From assembly GCF_003046585.1 (NCBI RefSeq), contig NZ_QAAE01000001.1, forward strand, positions 1 to 64,000: a stretch of DNA of 64,000 nucleotides. Reading direction: 5' to 3'. The stretch's first letter is position 1. Every line of letters starts with the position of its first letter. A program made the translations under genes and the position numbers. Below, one piece after another: positions 41,045 to 49,935 of this stretch. This DNA comes from Nitrosomonas aestuarii. GTDB taxonomy: Bacteria > Pseudomonadota > Gammaproteobacteria > Burkholderiales > Nitrosomonadaceae. The notes under the pieces were generated by a model that saw only the letters and a list, made by a program, of their open reading frames with translations, was not told the origin of the DNA and did not search any database.

Positions 41045-43318
41045 ATGATTCAAAAATTTAAGACGATTGTTTTGGCCGGTGGTCTTGTCGTTATGACGGG
41101 GGGTCATTTTGCAGTAAACCATGACAGCACAGCCGCGTATGCGGCGACGCTTGAAACAATATCGAAAACAACGGTAGAGGAAGTTAACGCGGCTGTTTCG
41201 GCATTTCAGGAGATCGGTTCGCTCAGAAGAGAAGATCCGATCAATACCGATGCCATACGCAGTGCCTATGTGAATTCAATTCAGGCACTGGCGCAACAGG
41301 CCGATGCAGCCAATGATCTGGCACTTGACGGTATTGTATTGGCCGCGATAGATGAGATCGGCAGCAACAATGAACCCGAACTGGCGGCACAGGTAATTGA
41401 TAAAACCTTGCAACATGTGTTTTTCCTGACTATTCTCGATCGCGTTACTGCTGTACGTGACGATTTTGATGTGACTGACACAGAAACATTGAATTTAAAA
41501 TGGAATGAAGCCGTTGCCGCATTCGAAGCGATAAAAGGGACTGCTGCCAGAGAAAATAAAGTGCTTACGGCCGACAGGCAATCCATACAAACCGGTGATA
41601 ATCCAACGCTGGATATTCAGATCGGTATGGCATTTGAGCGCGGCAGAAATGCGTTAAATAAACAAAATCTGGCAGAAGATAAAATCGAGATCAGCATTGT
41701 ACGGCAGATCATACGTTTATCGTTGGCCAGGGCATATTATATCGGCGTGTTACGGGAGGTCGAGGGTATCATATCGAACCGCAATCGGGATATTGCAGAA
41801 GCCAGAGAAAAACAGAAGGAAGGTGAGAATTTTTACCGGATTATTGAAGATTTTATTACCCGGGAAAATGCGATGGGTAGTGAATTGATTAAGGCGCAGT
41901 TTACAGGGGATGTGGCGCAGGTTGAAGCAGACCAGATAGTCAGTGAACTCAGTAAGGGATTCATAGGTCGCGTACGCGCGGAACTGACTGCCAATGAAGC
42001 GAGCATATTGGATAACCGCGGACGAGCCTTGGAAGTCGCAGAAGAAGCAATTTTGTACGCCAACACTTTCCTCGCCGATCTTGAATTGCGTTTGGATTCC
42101 GCGTCACGCGTTTCTTTGGAAACCGCCTTAAACAGTCTTAAAGCGGCTAGCAATGATATGGATGCAGCAATTGCCGAACAGGCACGCCGGACTGCAACGG
42201 ATATTTTGCTGGCGTATGAGCAGACACTGAATGTTGCAGATTATGAACAAACTCAGAACACGCCTTTTGTCGATGCGGCAGTAACATCATTTCAGACTAT
42301 CGGTGCATTGCGTCGACAATCTCCGGTTGATGCCCAGGCTATTATGGATGCGTATACAGGTGAATTGCAGCAATTAACAAAGTTTATCGATAGTATCCAC
42401 GGACTGGCCATGGATGCCGATATCCTTGCCGCCATAGACAATATCAGCAATAACCAGCAGGTGCCGCTTGCGGCACAGGTCATTGATAAAACTTTGCAAC
42501 GTGTTTTTGTCTTGACGCTGCATAATCGTGTCGTGCTTGTGCTGAATTCGTTTGGCGATCTATCTGTATCCGAATTAGAACTGGAATGGGATAGGGCGTT
42601 CGCTGCTTTTCAGGCGATTAAAGGCACAACAGCCCGAGAGAACAAAGTGTTAACCGCTGATAGGCAATCCATCGAATCCGGCAGCAATCCCTATTTGGAC
42701 AGTCGAATAACACTGGCATTTATACTGGGTAAAGATGCCATAGTGAATGCGGCTTCTGATGGAATGGAGCAGATTGTCCTTGCAAGTGAAAGAATTGTAG
42801 CCCCTTTAGTGCGCAGTTATTTTATCGGCGTGCTGCGTGAGGTGGAAGGTATTGTTGAGAACAGAGCGCGCGATATTGATGAAGCATTGGAAAAGCAGGT
42901 CGAAGGTATCTATTTTTATCGTATTGTGGAGTTGGCAGTATCTCGGTTTAATCCAAGTGGGAATGCTTTAATTAAGTCTCAGTTATCCGGTGATTTGTCG
43001 GCTGTAAATGCAAACCAGATAGTCAGTGAAATTAGCAAAGCGTTAATTGGTTTGGTTAATAATGAGCTGACTGAATTCGAACAAGCATTGGGTTCAGACA
43101 GTGAACAGGCAAAATTGGTGGCTGAGATAGCAGCACTTTATACGCAAATCATACTGCCGGATCTGGAATTACGTTTGGATGCAACGAAACGCGTAAAAAT
43201 AGAAAATGCCCTGCAGGACCTAATCGAAGCTGGTGCAAATAATGATCAGGCAAAAGGAGTTACCGCACAACAGTCCATAACCGGATTGCTTGCGGAATAC
43301 GCAAATACACTGATCTGA
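41045..43318 (+). CDS. Secreted protein made of two tandem copies of a ~345-residue domain; possibly Fea1-like iron protein
   Basis: 757 residues. A signal peptide ends near residue 33 (AYA|AT). The rest is two copies of one mainly helical domain, at about 48-392 and 408-757, with corresponding residues offset by about 362 and almost no gaps. Shared blocks: AIKGTxARENKVLTADRQSI (162 and 524), GVLREVEGI (234 and 596), EKQxEGxxFYRI (255 and 617), NQIVSE/DQIVSE, and LELRLD (346 and 707). Conserved acidic residues in the second and third blocks could bind metal. It has a strong GAGGG ribosome site, a Fur box upstream and a terminator just after. Neighbours are a TonB receptor and a ceruloplasmin-like oxidase. 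I do not recognise it with certainty; the context recalls the algal low-iron-induced periplasmic FEA1 family, which is a hypothesis only. Confidence 0.8.
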   Translation: MIQKFKTIVLAGGLVVMTGGHFAVNHDSTAAYAATLETISKTTVEEVNAAVSAFQEIGSLRREDPINTDAIRSAYVNSIQALAQQADAANDLALDGIVLAAIDEIGSNNEPELAAQVIDKTLQHVFFLTILDRVTAVRDDFDVTDTETLNLKWNEAVAAFEAIKGTAARENKVLTADRQSIQTGDNPTLDIQIGMAFERGRNALNKQNLAEDKIEISIVRQIIRLSLARAYYIGVLREVEGIISNRNRDIAEAREKQKEGENFYRIIEDFITRENAMGSELIKAQFTGDVAQVEADQIVSELSKGFIGRVRAELTANEASILDNRGRALEVAEEAILYANTFLADLELRLDSASRVSLETALNSLKAASNDMDAAIAEQARRTATDILLAYEQTLNVADYEQTQNTPFVDAAVTSFQTIGALRRQSPVDAQAIMDAYTGELQQLTKFIDSIHGLAMDADILAAIDNISNNQQVPLAAQVIDKTLQRVFVLTLHNRVVLVLNSFGDLSVSELELEWDRAFAAFQAIKGTTARENKVLTADRQSIESGSNPYLDSRITLAFILGKDAIVNAASDGMEQIVLASERIVAPLVRSYFIGVLREVEGIVENRARDIDEALEKQVEGIYFYRIVELAVSRFNPSGNALIKSQLSGDLSAVNANQIVSEISKALIGLVNNELTEFEQALGSDSEQAKLVAEIAALYTQIILPDLELRLDATKRVKIENALQDLIEAGANNDQAKGVTAQQSITGLLAEYANTLI

Positions 43319-43323
43319 TCTTC

Positions 43324-43365
43324 AAAGCACCTTGTCAGGAAAATTCTTCTGACAAGGTGCTTTTT
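43324..43365 (+). terminator. Rho-independent terminator
   Basis: A perfect 15-base stem, AAAGCACCTTGTCAG (43324-43338) with CTGACAAGGTGCTTT (43349-43363), a ten-base loop, and a T-rich tail. Six bases after the tandem-domain gene, so the oxidase gene downstream is either read through or has its own promoter in 43366-43447. Confidence 0.9.
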
Positions 43366-43447
43366 CTTATTATTGAGCGAGTGAATTGATTTGAGCATAT
43401 TTAGCAACGGGTATTGCCTGTAATTTTATGAATAAAGGGGTGATCAG

Positions 43448-44530
43448 ATGTGTTGGAAAACAATCTATCGCATAGCGATAGTAATTGTACTGTTCGAATT
43501 ATTGAGTAATCCGGTTTGGGCGAAGAAAGCCAAGGAAAAAGTCTATTGGATAGCTGCAGATGAGGTAAATTGGGATTATGCGCCTTCTTTTCCTGTTAGT
43601 GCGATGTCGGGACAAGAATTTACCGACGATGAGCGCGTATTTGTGGAGGCGGGGATTGGGCGTCGTTATTTAAAATCCGTATATCGAGAATACACGGCTG
43701 GTTTTGCAGCATTAAAACCGAGAAGCGTTGAAGAGCAGCATCTGGGCATCCTTGGACCTATCATCCGCGCCACAGTGGGTGATCGAATTATTGTTCATTT
43801 TAAAAATAATACGCGCTTCCCGGCAAACATTCACCCTCACGGTGTTTTCTATACCAAAGCCCATGAAGGGGCATCTTATGACGATGGTAATAATCATAAA
43901 AGAGATGACATTGTTGCACCGGGTAAAACGTATACTTATCAATGGGATGTTCCTGAACGTGCCGGCCCGGGTCCCAACGATCCCAGTTCAATTGCTTGGA
44001 TTTATCACGGTCATGTTGACGAGCCCGTGGATACCAATGCGGGACTCATCGGACCGATTATTATTACTAAACGTGGTGCCGGAGATCAAAATGGTTCACC
44101 TGTAGATGTCGACCGGGAGTTTGTTACGCTGTTTACGGTATTCGATGAGAATGTAAGCAGCTATCTCGACGTCAATCTTTCATCTTGCAGTGGGTCTTGT
44201 GATCCGGAAGATGAAGATTTTCAGGAAAGTAATCTGATGCATGGTATGAATGGCCTGGTTTATGGCAATAATCAGGGCTATGTCATGGCTAAGCATGAAC
44301 GGGTACGCTGGTATATTCTGGGTATGGGCACCGAAGTCGATCTGCATACGCCGCACTGGCACGGCGCAACATTACTACATAATGGTAACCGTCTGGATGT
44401 GACTGAAGTTTTACCGGCTGCTACTAAAACGCTTGATATGCGACCCGATTCTCAGGGAGACTGGATGTACCATTGCCATGTCAATGATCATATTGGCGCT
44501 GGTATGGTGACGCATTTTGCAGTCAAATGA
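43448..44530 (+). CDS. Two-domain multicopper oxidase, ceruloplasmin-like (probable ferroxidase)
   Basis: 360 residues with a signal peptide ending near residue 25 (VWA). Domain 1 carries H129-P-H131 and H187-G-H189; domain 2 carries H300-TPH-W-H305 and H342-C-H344-x3-H348-x4-M353, so all type 1, 2 and 3 copper ligands are present and the type 1 site is in domain 2. Two-domain oxidases of this kind act as trimers. The domain 1 style (HPHGVFYTKAHEGASYDDG, VPERAGPGPNDPSS, DTNAGLIGPIII) is that of ceruloplasmin and factor V/VIII repeats rather than of laccase. Ferroxidase activity is inferred from this and from the iron context. A strong AAAGGGG site precedes the ATG. Confidence 0.9.
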   Translation: MCWKTIYRIAIVIVLFELLSNPVWAKKAKEKVYWIAADEVNWDYAPSFPVSAMSGQEFTDDERVFVEAGIGRRYLKSVYREYTAGFAALKPRSVEEQHLGILGPIIRATVGDRIIVHFKNNTRFPANIHPHGVFYTKAHEGASYDDGNNHKRDDIVAPGKTYTYQWDVPERAGPGPNDPSSIAWIYHGHVDEPVDTNAGLIGPIIITKRGAGDQNGSPVDVDREFVTLFTVFDENVSSYLDVNLSSCSGSCDPEDEDFQESNLMHGMNGLVYGNNQGYVMAKHERVRWYILGMGTEVDLHTPHWHGATLLHNGNRLDVTEVLPAATKTLDMRPDSQGDWMYHCHVNDHIGAGMVTHFAVK

Positions 44531-44557
44531 AAACGGTTTAAAAAACATCAGCCGATT

Positions 44558-44592
44558 TTTCATTGCAAAAATTGATTATTTTTGCAATGAAA
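44558..44592. terminator. Bidirectional terminator hairpin
   Basis: A perfect 15-base stem TTTCATTGCAAAAAT / ATTTTTGCAATGAAA with a five-base loop between the convergent oxidase gene (+) and cytochrome gene (-). The T- and A-rich stem ends could provide U-runs in both directions. Confidence 0.65.
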
Positions 44593-44613
44593 GGCGCATG
44601 CACTGCACAGTGC

Positions 44614-45201
44614 TTATTCGAACGGTGCTTTATCATGGTGATGCATGTGGTCGTCATGTTCAGCAGTGCTACTGCCGCCATTTTTGCTGGTCAGTTCATG
44701 GTAGCGGTCTGTTGACATGCCGGCTAAATCTTGAACAAAAAAGGCCATTGCCCAGATAACGTTATTGTCATGTGTAATTCCCCAGGCAGGCATGGCCGTC
44801 ATCTTGATGCCGTTCTTAATAACCCAGAAATACGCTTTAATCTGTTCCTGTGAATCTTCCTGACTGGTAGGCGGTATGCGCTGATGAAACACCGGTGCCT
44901 GCGGATAGAGACCTTGTGCCAGTTCAGTGGTTGCCTGCCCAGGTGCAAGATGACATGCGGTGCACATGGCATCATAGTGCATGGCTCCTATAGTCACATA
45001 ATCAAAGTCGCTTGATGCGCTCATTACGGGGATTTCCAGGTCTTTTGAGCGTGCTGAAATGGAATTGACACGCACCCATTCAATCATTTTCTCGGTAATC
45101 GTCCAGTGCTTTTCTGTGGCTGCCATGTTGTAGGCGCCTGATCCCATGACATATGCCGCTGCCAACAGTGATGCGAGTAGCAGACCAACAATTAATTTCA
45201 T
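44614..45201 (-). CDS. Periplasmic monohaem cytochrome c with histidine-rich C-terminus
   Basis: 195 residues. Signal peptide or anchor at the N-terminus (LIVGLLLASLLAAAYVMGSG), one haem c site CTACH near residue 80, and a probable methionine ligand in KMTAMPAWG. The C-terminus is unusual: EHDDHMHHHDKAPFE, a histidine cluster that could bind copper or iron. It lies next to the multicopper oxidase but on the opposite strand; it could pass electrons to or from it, but nothing in the sequence proves this. Confidence 0.85.
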   Translation of the reverse strand: MKLIVGLLLASLLAAAYVMGSGAYNMAATEKHWTITEKMIEWVRVNSISARSKDLEIPVMSASSDFDYVTIGAMHYDAMCTACHLAPGQATTELAQGLYPQAPVFHQRIPPTSQEDSQEQIKAYFWVIKNGIKMTAMPAWGITHDNNVIWAMAFFVQDLAGMSTDRYHELTSKNGGSSTAEHDDHMHHHDKAPFE

Positions 45202-45326
45202 CTTTTGCTCTCCTTATTCTTATGCGTGGATGAACAAATAAAAAATCTGTAGATACGCGGTCACAATAGCATATCCCATGTTAATTGCGGGAGAAATTAA
45301 TCCGTGAGATCTGCTCACATGGCGTG

Positions 45327-46376
45327 CTAGGCTATTGTCACCTCTTTGGATAAATAGACATCCTGAATAGTATTAAGCAATTTTATGCCTTCTGCAAACG
45401 GTTTCTGAAATGCTTTTCGTCCGGAAATAAGTCCCATACCGCCTGCACGTTTATTAATGACTGCAGTACGAACGGCTTGATGTAAATCATCACTGCCGGA
45501 TTCTCCGCCTGAGTTAATCATGCCGATGCGCCCCATATAACAATTGGCAACTTGATAACGTACCAGGTCAATCGGGTGGCCTGTCGTCAGTTCGTCGTAG
45601 ACTTTAGGACTGGTTTTGCCAAATTTAATGGCGTTGTAACCGCCGTTGTTGATGGCCATTTTTTGTTTAATGATGTCGGCGCCGATGGTGGCTGCCAAAT
45701 GATTGGCCTGACCGGTCAGGTCGGCGCTGACATGGTAATCTTTGTCGGCTTTCTTGAATGCAGAGTTGCGGGTATAAGCCCACAAAATGGTGACCATACC
45801 CAGATCATGTGCATGTTCAAAGGCTTCAGTCACTTCCTGGATTTGTCTACGCGATTCTTCTGAACCATAAAAAACGGTAGCGCCAACTGCACAGGCGCCC
45901 ATATCGAAGGCCTGATCAACGCTGGCAAAAAGGGTTTGATCATATTTATTGGGATAAGTCAGAAGTTCGTTATGGTTAATCTTGAGAATCATCGGGATTT
46001 TATGCGCATATTTTCGTGCAATACTGCCGAGTACGCCCAGCGTTGATGCGACGCCATTACAACCGCCTTCAATAGCCAGTTTGGCAATATTTTCAGGATC
46101 GAAAAACATCGGATTGGGTGCAAAGGATGCGCCGGCTGAGTGTTCTACGCCCTGATCAACCGGTAACAAGGATAAATAACCCGTGCCGGCCAAACGCCCA
46201 TGATTGTAGAGCGCCTGAAGATTGCGCAAAACACACGGTTTGCGGTTGTTCGCAATGAATACACGATCAATGAAATCGGGACCCGGAGTGTATAATCCGT
46301 CTTTAGGAATGCCTTTGCAGATATGATCGAGGAGTGTTTCGCTCTCGTCTTTCAGGATAGTGGTGATGGTCGTCAT
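45327..46376 (-). CDS. fbaB: Fructose-bisphosphate aldolase class I (FbaB/DhnA type)
   Basis: 349 residues from the ATG at 46376 ([18 protein letters not shown]), which follows AAGGAAAG; the open frame continues 49 codons upstream without family similarity. The archaeal-type class I aldolase uses a Schiff-base lysine. Conserved [62 protein letters not shown] and [19 protein letters not shown] match E. coli FbaB. It serves glycolysis/gluconeogenesis or the Calvin cycle in an autotroph. It is unrelated to its iron neighbours. Confidence 0.93.
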   Translation of the reverse strand: MTTITTILKDESETLLDHICKGIPKDGLYTPGPDFIDRVFIANNRKPCVLRNLQALYNHGRLAGTGYLSLLPVDQGVEHSAGASFAPNPMFFDPENIAKLAIEGGCNGVASTLGVLGSIARKYAHKIPMILKINHNELLTYPNKYDQTLFASVDQAFDMGACAVGATVFYGSEESRRQIQEVTEAFEHAHDLGMVTILWAYTRNSAFKKADKDYHVSADLTGQANHLAATIGADIIKQKMAINNGGYNAIKFGKTSPKVYDELTTGHPIDLVRYQVANCYMGRIGMINSGGESGSDDLHQAVRTAVINKRAGGMGLISGRKAFQKPFAEGIKLLNTIQDVYLSKEVTIA

Positions 46377-46928
46377 TTTCTTTCCTTTTGATTGCAAGAT
46401 TGGTGAATAAAGGGTGTCAGAATGAAGGGATTGAGCTTTTCCAAAAAAATTCACTGCTATTCCACTCTCACGCAGATCGACAGTCCAGTCGGCTAAAATC
46501 AAGCCATGGCTGATTAAACTCAATTTGAGTAGCCAACATGCGCATTGTAATACGATCTTTTAGTAAAAACTCTAAAACCATATTTGTAAAACGTATTTTT
46601 TGAATCAGGCTTGCCAGAAACGGTATTTATGGCTCGCAATACTCAGACACAGTATCATCATACAGTTTTAATCAACTGTCGCTCATAGAGTTTGGGCTGA
46701 GTCCACTAACTGGCTTTATTTGGCTATAAAAATGCATATGTTTACATTTTCGGGGCGGGCGATGTAAGGCAACAACAGGTGAGATAGCGGATTAATGCAT
46801 AATAAATGTGCATTTAGAATCTGTTTCTTACGCTGCAGCGGTACTGCGGATATTTTTTCTCTAAGCTAATAAATTTTTAATATCGCTTAGAGAGCCGATC
46901 AAGTATCGGGGGCTGTTGAGCTGCGCGA
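46377..46928. other. 552-base gene-free region between iucD and fbaB
   Basis: Should contain the fbaB promoter and the 3' end of the iuc transcript. The only marked structure is an inverted repeat TCTCTAAGC (46858-46866) / GCTTAGAGA (46885-46893) with an 18-base AT loop, about 35 bases past the iucD stop. It lacks a T-run on the outgoing side on either strand. No reading frame with gene-like features is seen. Confidence 0.4.
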
Positions 46929-48206
46929 CTAAACGCTTTCATAGCTTAAAAAATTAGGAGCGAAATTATTGATTTGATAGATTGTCTTTTGAGAAATAGC
47001 ATTCGTAATAACCGCTGATCGCCATGCCATCAGGCTCGTTTGTGGTTCGAAGATTCCGTGTTCATATCTGCTAAAATTTTGCACGAAAATTTTGTTATTG
47101 ACAGATCCTTCCCATTGTATTGAGAAGTCTTTATTTACCTGAAAGCAGTTACTTTCATCAAAATGAATATAATGTTTAATTGAATTGATGAATTTCGGAA
47201 TACTGTTCTCAAAACCGGTACATAAGATCACAATGTCAGCGTTCAGGCGCTCTTTTTTTTGTGTAAAGTGATTTGACAAGCAGAGTTCATAATAGCTGTT
47301 GGTATTGCTGACGCTTTCGAGTCGTCGATACGGAAGGATTTTGAAATTTATCTGAGAATTAACTACGTTTTGTGCATAATAAAGTTCATTGTAAAGATTC
47401 TGTAAATAGGCTGGCGTATTACCATCGCTGGACAACTTTTGATAATTAACAATTTGTTTTTTCAGTTCAATATTTATCGTAAAAAAATCTTCTGCATAAT
47501 TCGGACTGAAGTACTCATTAGTAAATGCGGACTCATCTAAAGGTTCCAGATTGGGTCTGCTGGAAACAAGCGTTACCGATTCTGCACAGCCCCATTTTTC
47601 TTTTAATATATTTCTAAAAACTTCAATACCTGTCTGGCCGCCGCCGATAATCACGATACTTTTATTATGCGTATTCAAGCTTTCTAAAAAAGCAGATTTG
47701 GCATGGAAAAATGTCTTGCTGATATAAGGTACGGTAAACGCCGGAATCTTGGGACTGATTCCTGTACCAATGCATATATTTTTGGTTTTAAATTTCTTTT
47801 CTTTATTCTCAATAGTAAAAAATTTCCCGTCATAACGAAGCGTTTCAATTTTAGAATTGAATGATAATTTTTCCGGCATTTGCTGGGCTACCCACTGACA
47901 ATAGAGCTCAAACTCTTTTCTGGTGACGACGTTTCGGTTGGTATTCATAAATGAATGAAAAAGACCATTCTGTACCAGATAGTTTAGAAAAGAATAGGGA
48001 CTTGTAGGATCGACACCGGTCACGAGGTCTTTCAAAAAAGCCGTTTGCATGTCTGAGTCCGGAAAAATAATTTCCGAGTGCCATTGAAATAATGGCTTTT
48101 CATCAAAGAAATGGGTTTTTAAAAATTTATTTTTTTCTGAAACGGCAGCCAGACTCAGATTGAACGGACCGATCCCGATGCCTGCGAGATCAAGTATATT
48201 ATCCAT
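46929..48206 (-). CDS. iucD: L-lysine N6-monooxygenase, IucD-like
   Basis: 425 residues, the length of E. coli IucD. Flavin enzyme that hydroxylates the side-chain amine of lysine, the first step to aerobactin. FAD site GIGIGPFNLSLAA near the N-terminus, FFDEKPLFQWHSEIIFPDSD, MQTAFLKDLVTGVDPTSPYS, NADPH site VIIGGGQTGIEVF, and the late LCTGFENSIP. Last of four tightly packed genes; its ATG overlaps the iucC stop region by eight bases. Confidence 0.93.
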   Translation of the reverse strand: MDNILDLAGIGIGPFNLSLAAVSEKNKFLKTHFFDEKPLFQWHSEIIFPDSDMQTAFLKDLVTGVDPTSPYSFLNYLVQNGLFHSFMNTNRNVVTRKEFELYCQWVAQQMPEKLSFNSKIETLRYDGKFFTIENKEKKFKTKNICIGTGISPKIPAFTVPYISKTFFHAKSAFLESLNTHNKSIVIIGGGQTGIEVFRNILKEKWGCAESVTLVSSRPNLEPLDESAFTNEYFSPNYAEDFFTINIELKKQIVNYQKLSSDGNTPAYLQNLYNELYYAQNVVNSQINFKILPYRRLESVSNTNSYYELCLSNHFTQKKERLNADIVILCTGFENSIPKFINSIKHYIHFDESNCFQVNKDFSIQWEGSVNNKIFVQNFSRYEHGIFEPQTSLMAWRSAVITNAISQKTIYQINNFAPNFLSYESV

Positions 48207-49935
48207 GGTGATTGCCTTTTGCTAACAGCGGATTTTTCAGCGGATTTCCAAGCTCTGGTCTGGGTCTTTGTGCAGAATCCTGATAACCGATTGCAAAACG
48301 CACTCTATTCAAGAGAATCCGGTGAAAGTTGGATGTCATCAGACTCGGCACATTGGATTGAGTCGGATAATTTTTTTCGTAGTCAGAAATTACGGAACCG
48401 AGTAAGTGATAAAAGTTTGTTTCTTTAAAACGATGTGAAATAAAAAGTGCTTGGGAAACGAATCTGAGCACCGATACAAAATGACCGGTTATCAAATCGT
48501 AAATAATATGTTCAGCAGGAAGAAAATCGATCTTATTCAATGTGCGTACAGAGAATTTGTTTCTTGTCTGCGATGGCAAGTTTTTATTGAATCGTAAATC
48601 ACCCTGAAAATCCTTTATGATCAGGCCTGACGGGATACTGTTTTTAAGTTTCAGTAATGTGTTTTGGCCATGCGCAACAAGACCGATCCCATATTGAGAT
48701 TGAAGATGGTAGAGGGGGATCACCACCTTTTTAAAATACTGTTCTAGCCATTGCTCGATGGACAACAACGATTTATCTATCAGATGGCCGATTAAAGAAT
48801 TTCCATTATTATCCTGAAAAGAGAGTGATCCGGTCATCAGGCATTTTTCATGTTGTTTGAGCTTGGTTGTACTGGGTTCCCGCCATATTGCGCCAAGAAA
48901 TTCTTTATAACGATACGGCGCATCTTGAATATCGCTGTATTCAGGTGAAACATAGCTGAAAGCGGCCACATCCTTTAAACAATCGGTATTTGCTTCAACT
49001 AATACATCATCCTGCTTAAGAATGGATTCAATGCCTTCTGATATATCTGAAGCGACTGAGATATAGTGTGCAGGAATGCCTCTAACGCATGAGGTATTTA
49101 AAATTGAAATGGGCAGTTTTAGATCGTAACGCTGCCTGTTACTGTAATTAGAAAAAGTTCTTATCGATATGTGCGGTTTGTAGTAATCACCGATGCTTGA
49201 AAGAAAGACAATGTTTTTACTACTGATATCTTTCTGAAAAAAGATTCGAATTTTATTTTCCCACTGCCAAGCGTGTACTGGAATAATATAATAAGAATCA
49301 AAATCAATTGTATTATCATTACATATTTCTTTTAAATGATTCATTGCTTGTTTGGACAAATCGGCAGTTGCAATTGCCTCAAAAGATTGCTCTTTTGCGC
49401 AGTTAATCGTAAGCAGATTTTTTTTGATGGCTAAACGAACAAACTTAACCGTGTTACTATTTTCTGGTGCGAAAGCCGACAGGTCGTCCGGAGACCAGCC
49501 GATTCTCCCTTTATTGAGAATAAGCTTAGGATGTCCATTGAGATAGGTTTCTATCTCCAGTGAATCGAGTTGATACATTTTTTCGACAGATATCGGCTTT
49601 TGCAATAAAACTTGATCGCTATAAAGCGTATGGAACATTTCTTCTAGAAAATTGGCGAGGGTGATGTCTCCCATTTTTGTCAAATATTGCGTTTCTTTAA
49701 AAAACCTTGCAGCATCAAGCATCTGACCATCACTGCGTTTTAGTGTATCTGCATCAATAACGAGATCGCACCAAACGCTTTTAAATGCCTTGAAAGCGTA
49801 ATTTACCTGTTTATTTATTCTTAAACTATAAGTGTTTTTTTCTGTTTCACTGAGTTCATCAGTAAAAATTTCTTCAAAATACAGTTCACTGATGGCTTTA
49901 ATGATAAGGTTTCTGTTCGCTGTTTCCCAACTCAT
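48199..49935 (-). CDS. iucC: Aerobactin synthase, IucC-like (NIS synthetase)
   Basis: 578 residues from the ATG at 49935 (MSWETANRNLIIKAISELYF), preceded by GGAGGG and overlapping the upstream stop (ATGA); an earlier in-frame start is less likely. IucA/IucC-family NTP-dependent synthetase joining the second N-acetyl-N-hydroxylysine to the citrate half-product. Typical LSGHPK-like segment (LNGHPKLILNKGRIGW), IPVHAWQWENKI, LNTSCVRGIP, YGIGLVAHGQNTLLKL and KDFQGDLR. C-terminal FhuF-like part follows. Confidence 0.92.
   Translation of the reverse strand: MSWETANRNLIIKAISELYFEEIFTDELSETEKNTYSLRINKQVNYAFKAFKSVWCDLVIDADTLKRSDGQMLDAARFFKETQYLTKMGDITLANFLEEMFHTLYSDQVLLQKPISVEKMYQLDSLEIETYLNGHPKLILNKGRIGWSPDDLSAFAPENSNTVKFVRLAIKKNLLTINCAKEQSFEAIATADLSKQAMNHLKEICNDNTIDFDSYYIIPVHAWQWENKIRIFFQKDISSKNIVFLSSIGDYYKPHISIRTFSNYSNRQRYDLKLPISILNTSCVRGIPAHYISVASDISEGIESILKQDDVLVEANTDCLKDVAAFSYVSPEYSDIQDAPYRYKEFLGAIWREPSTTKLKQHEKCLMTGSLSFQDNNGNSLIGHLIDKSLLSIEQWLEQYFKKVVIPLYHLQSQYGIGLVAHGQNTLLKLKNSIPSGLIIKDFQGDLRFNKNLPSQTRNKFSVRTLNKIDFLPAEHIIYDLITGHFVSVLRFVSQALFISHRFKETNFYHLLGSVISDYEKNYPTQSNVPSLMTSNFHRILLNRVRFAIGYQDSAQRPRPELGNPLKNPLLAKGNHHG

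Noticed and set aside
46858-46893. Inverted repeat after iucD as an intrinsic terminator
   Set aside because: The T-run lies before the stem on the + strand and becomes an A-run after it on the - strand, so it does not have terminator polarity for iucD.
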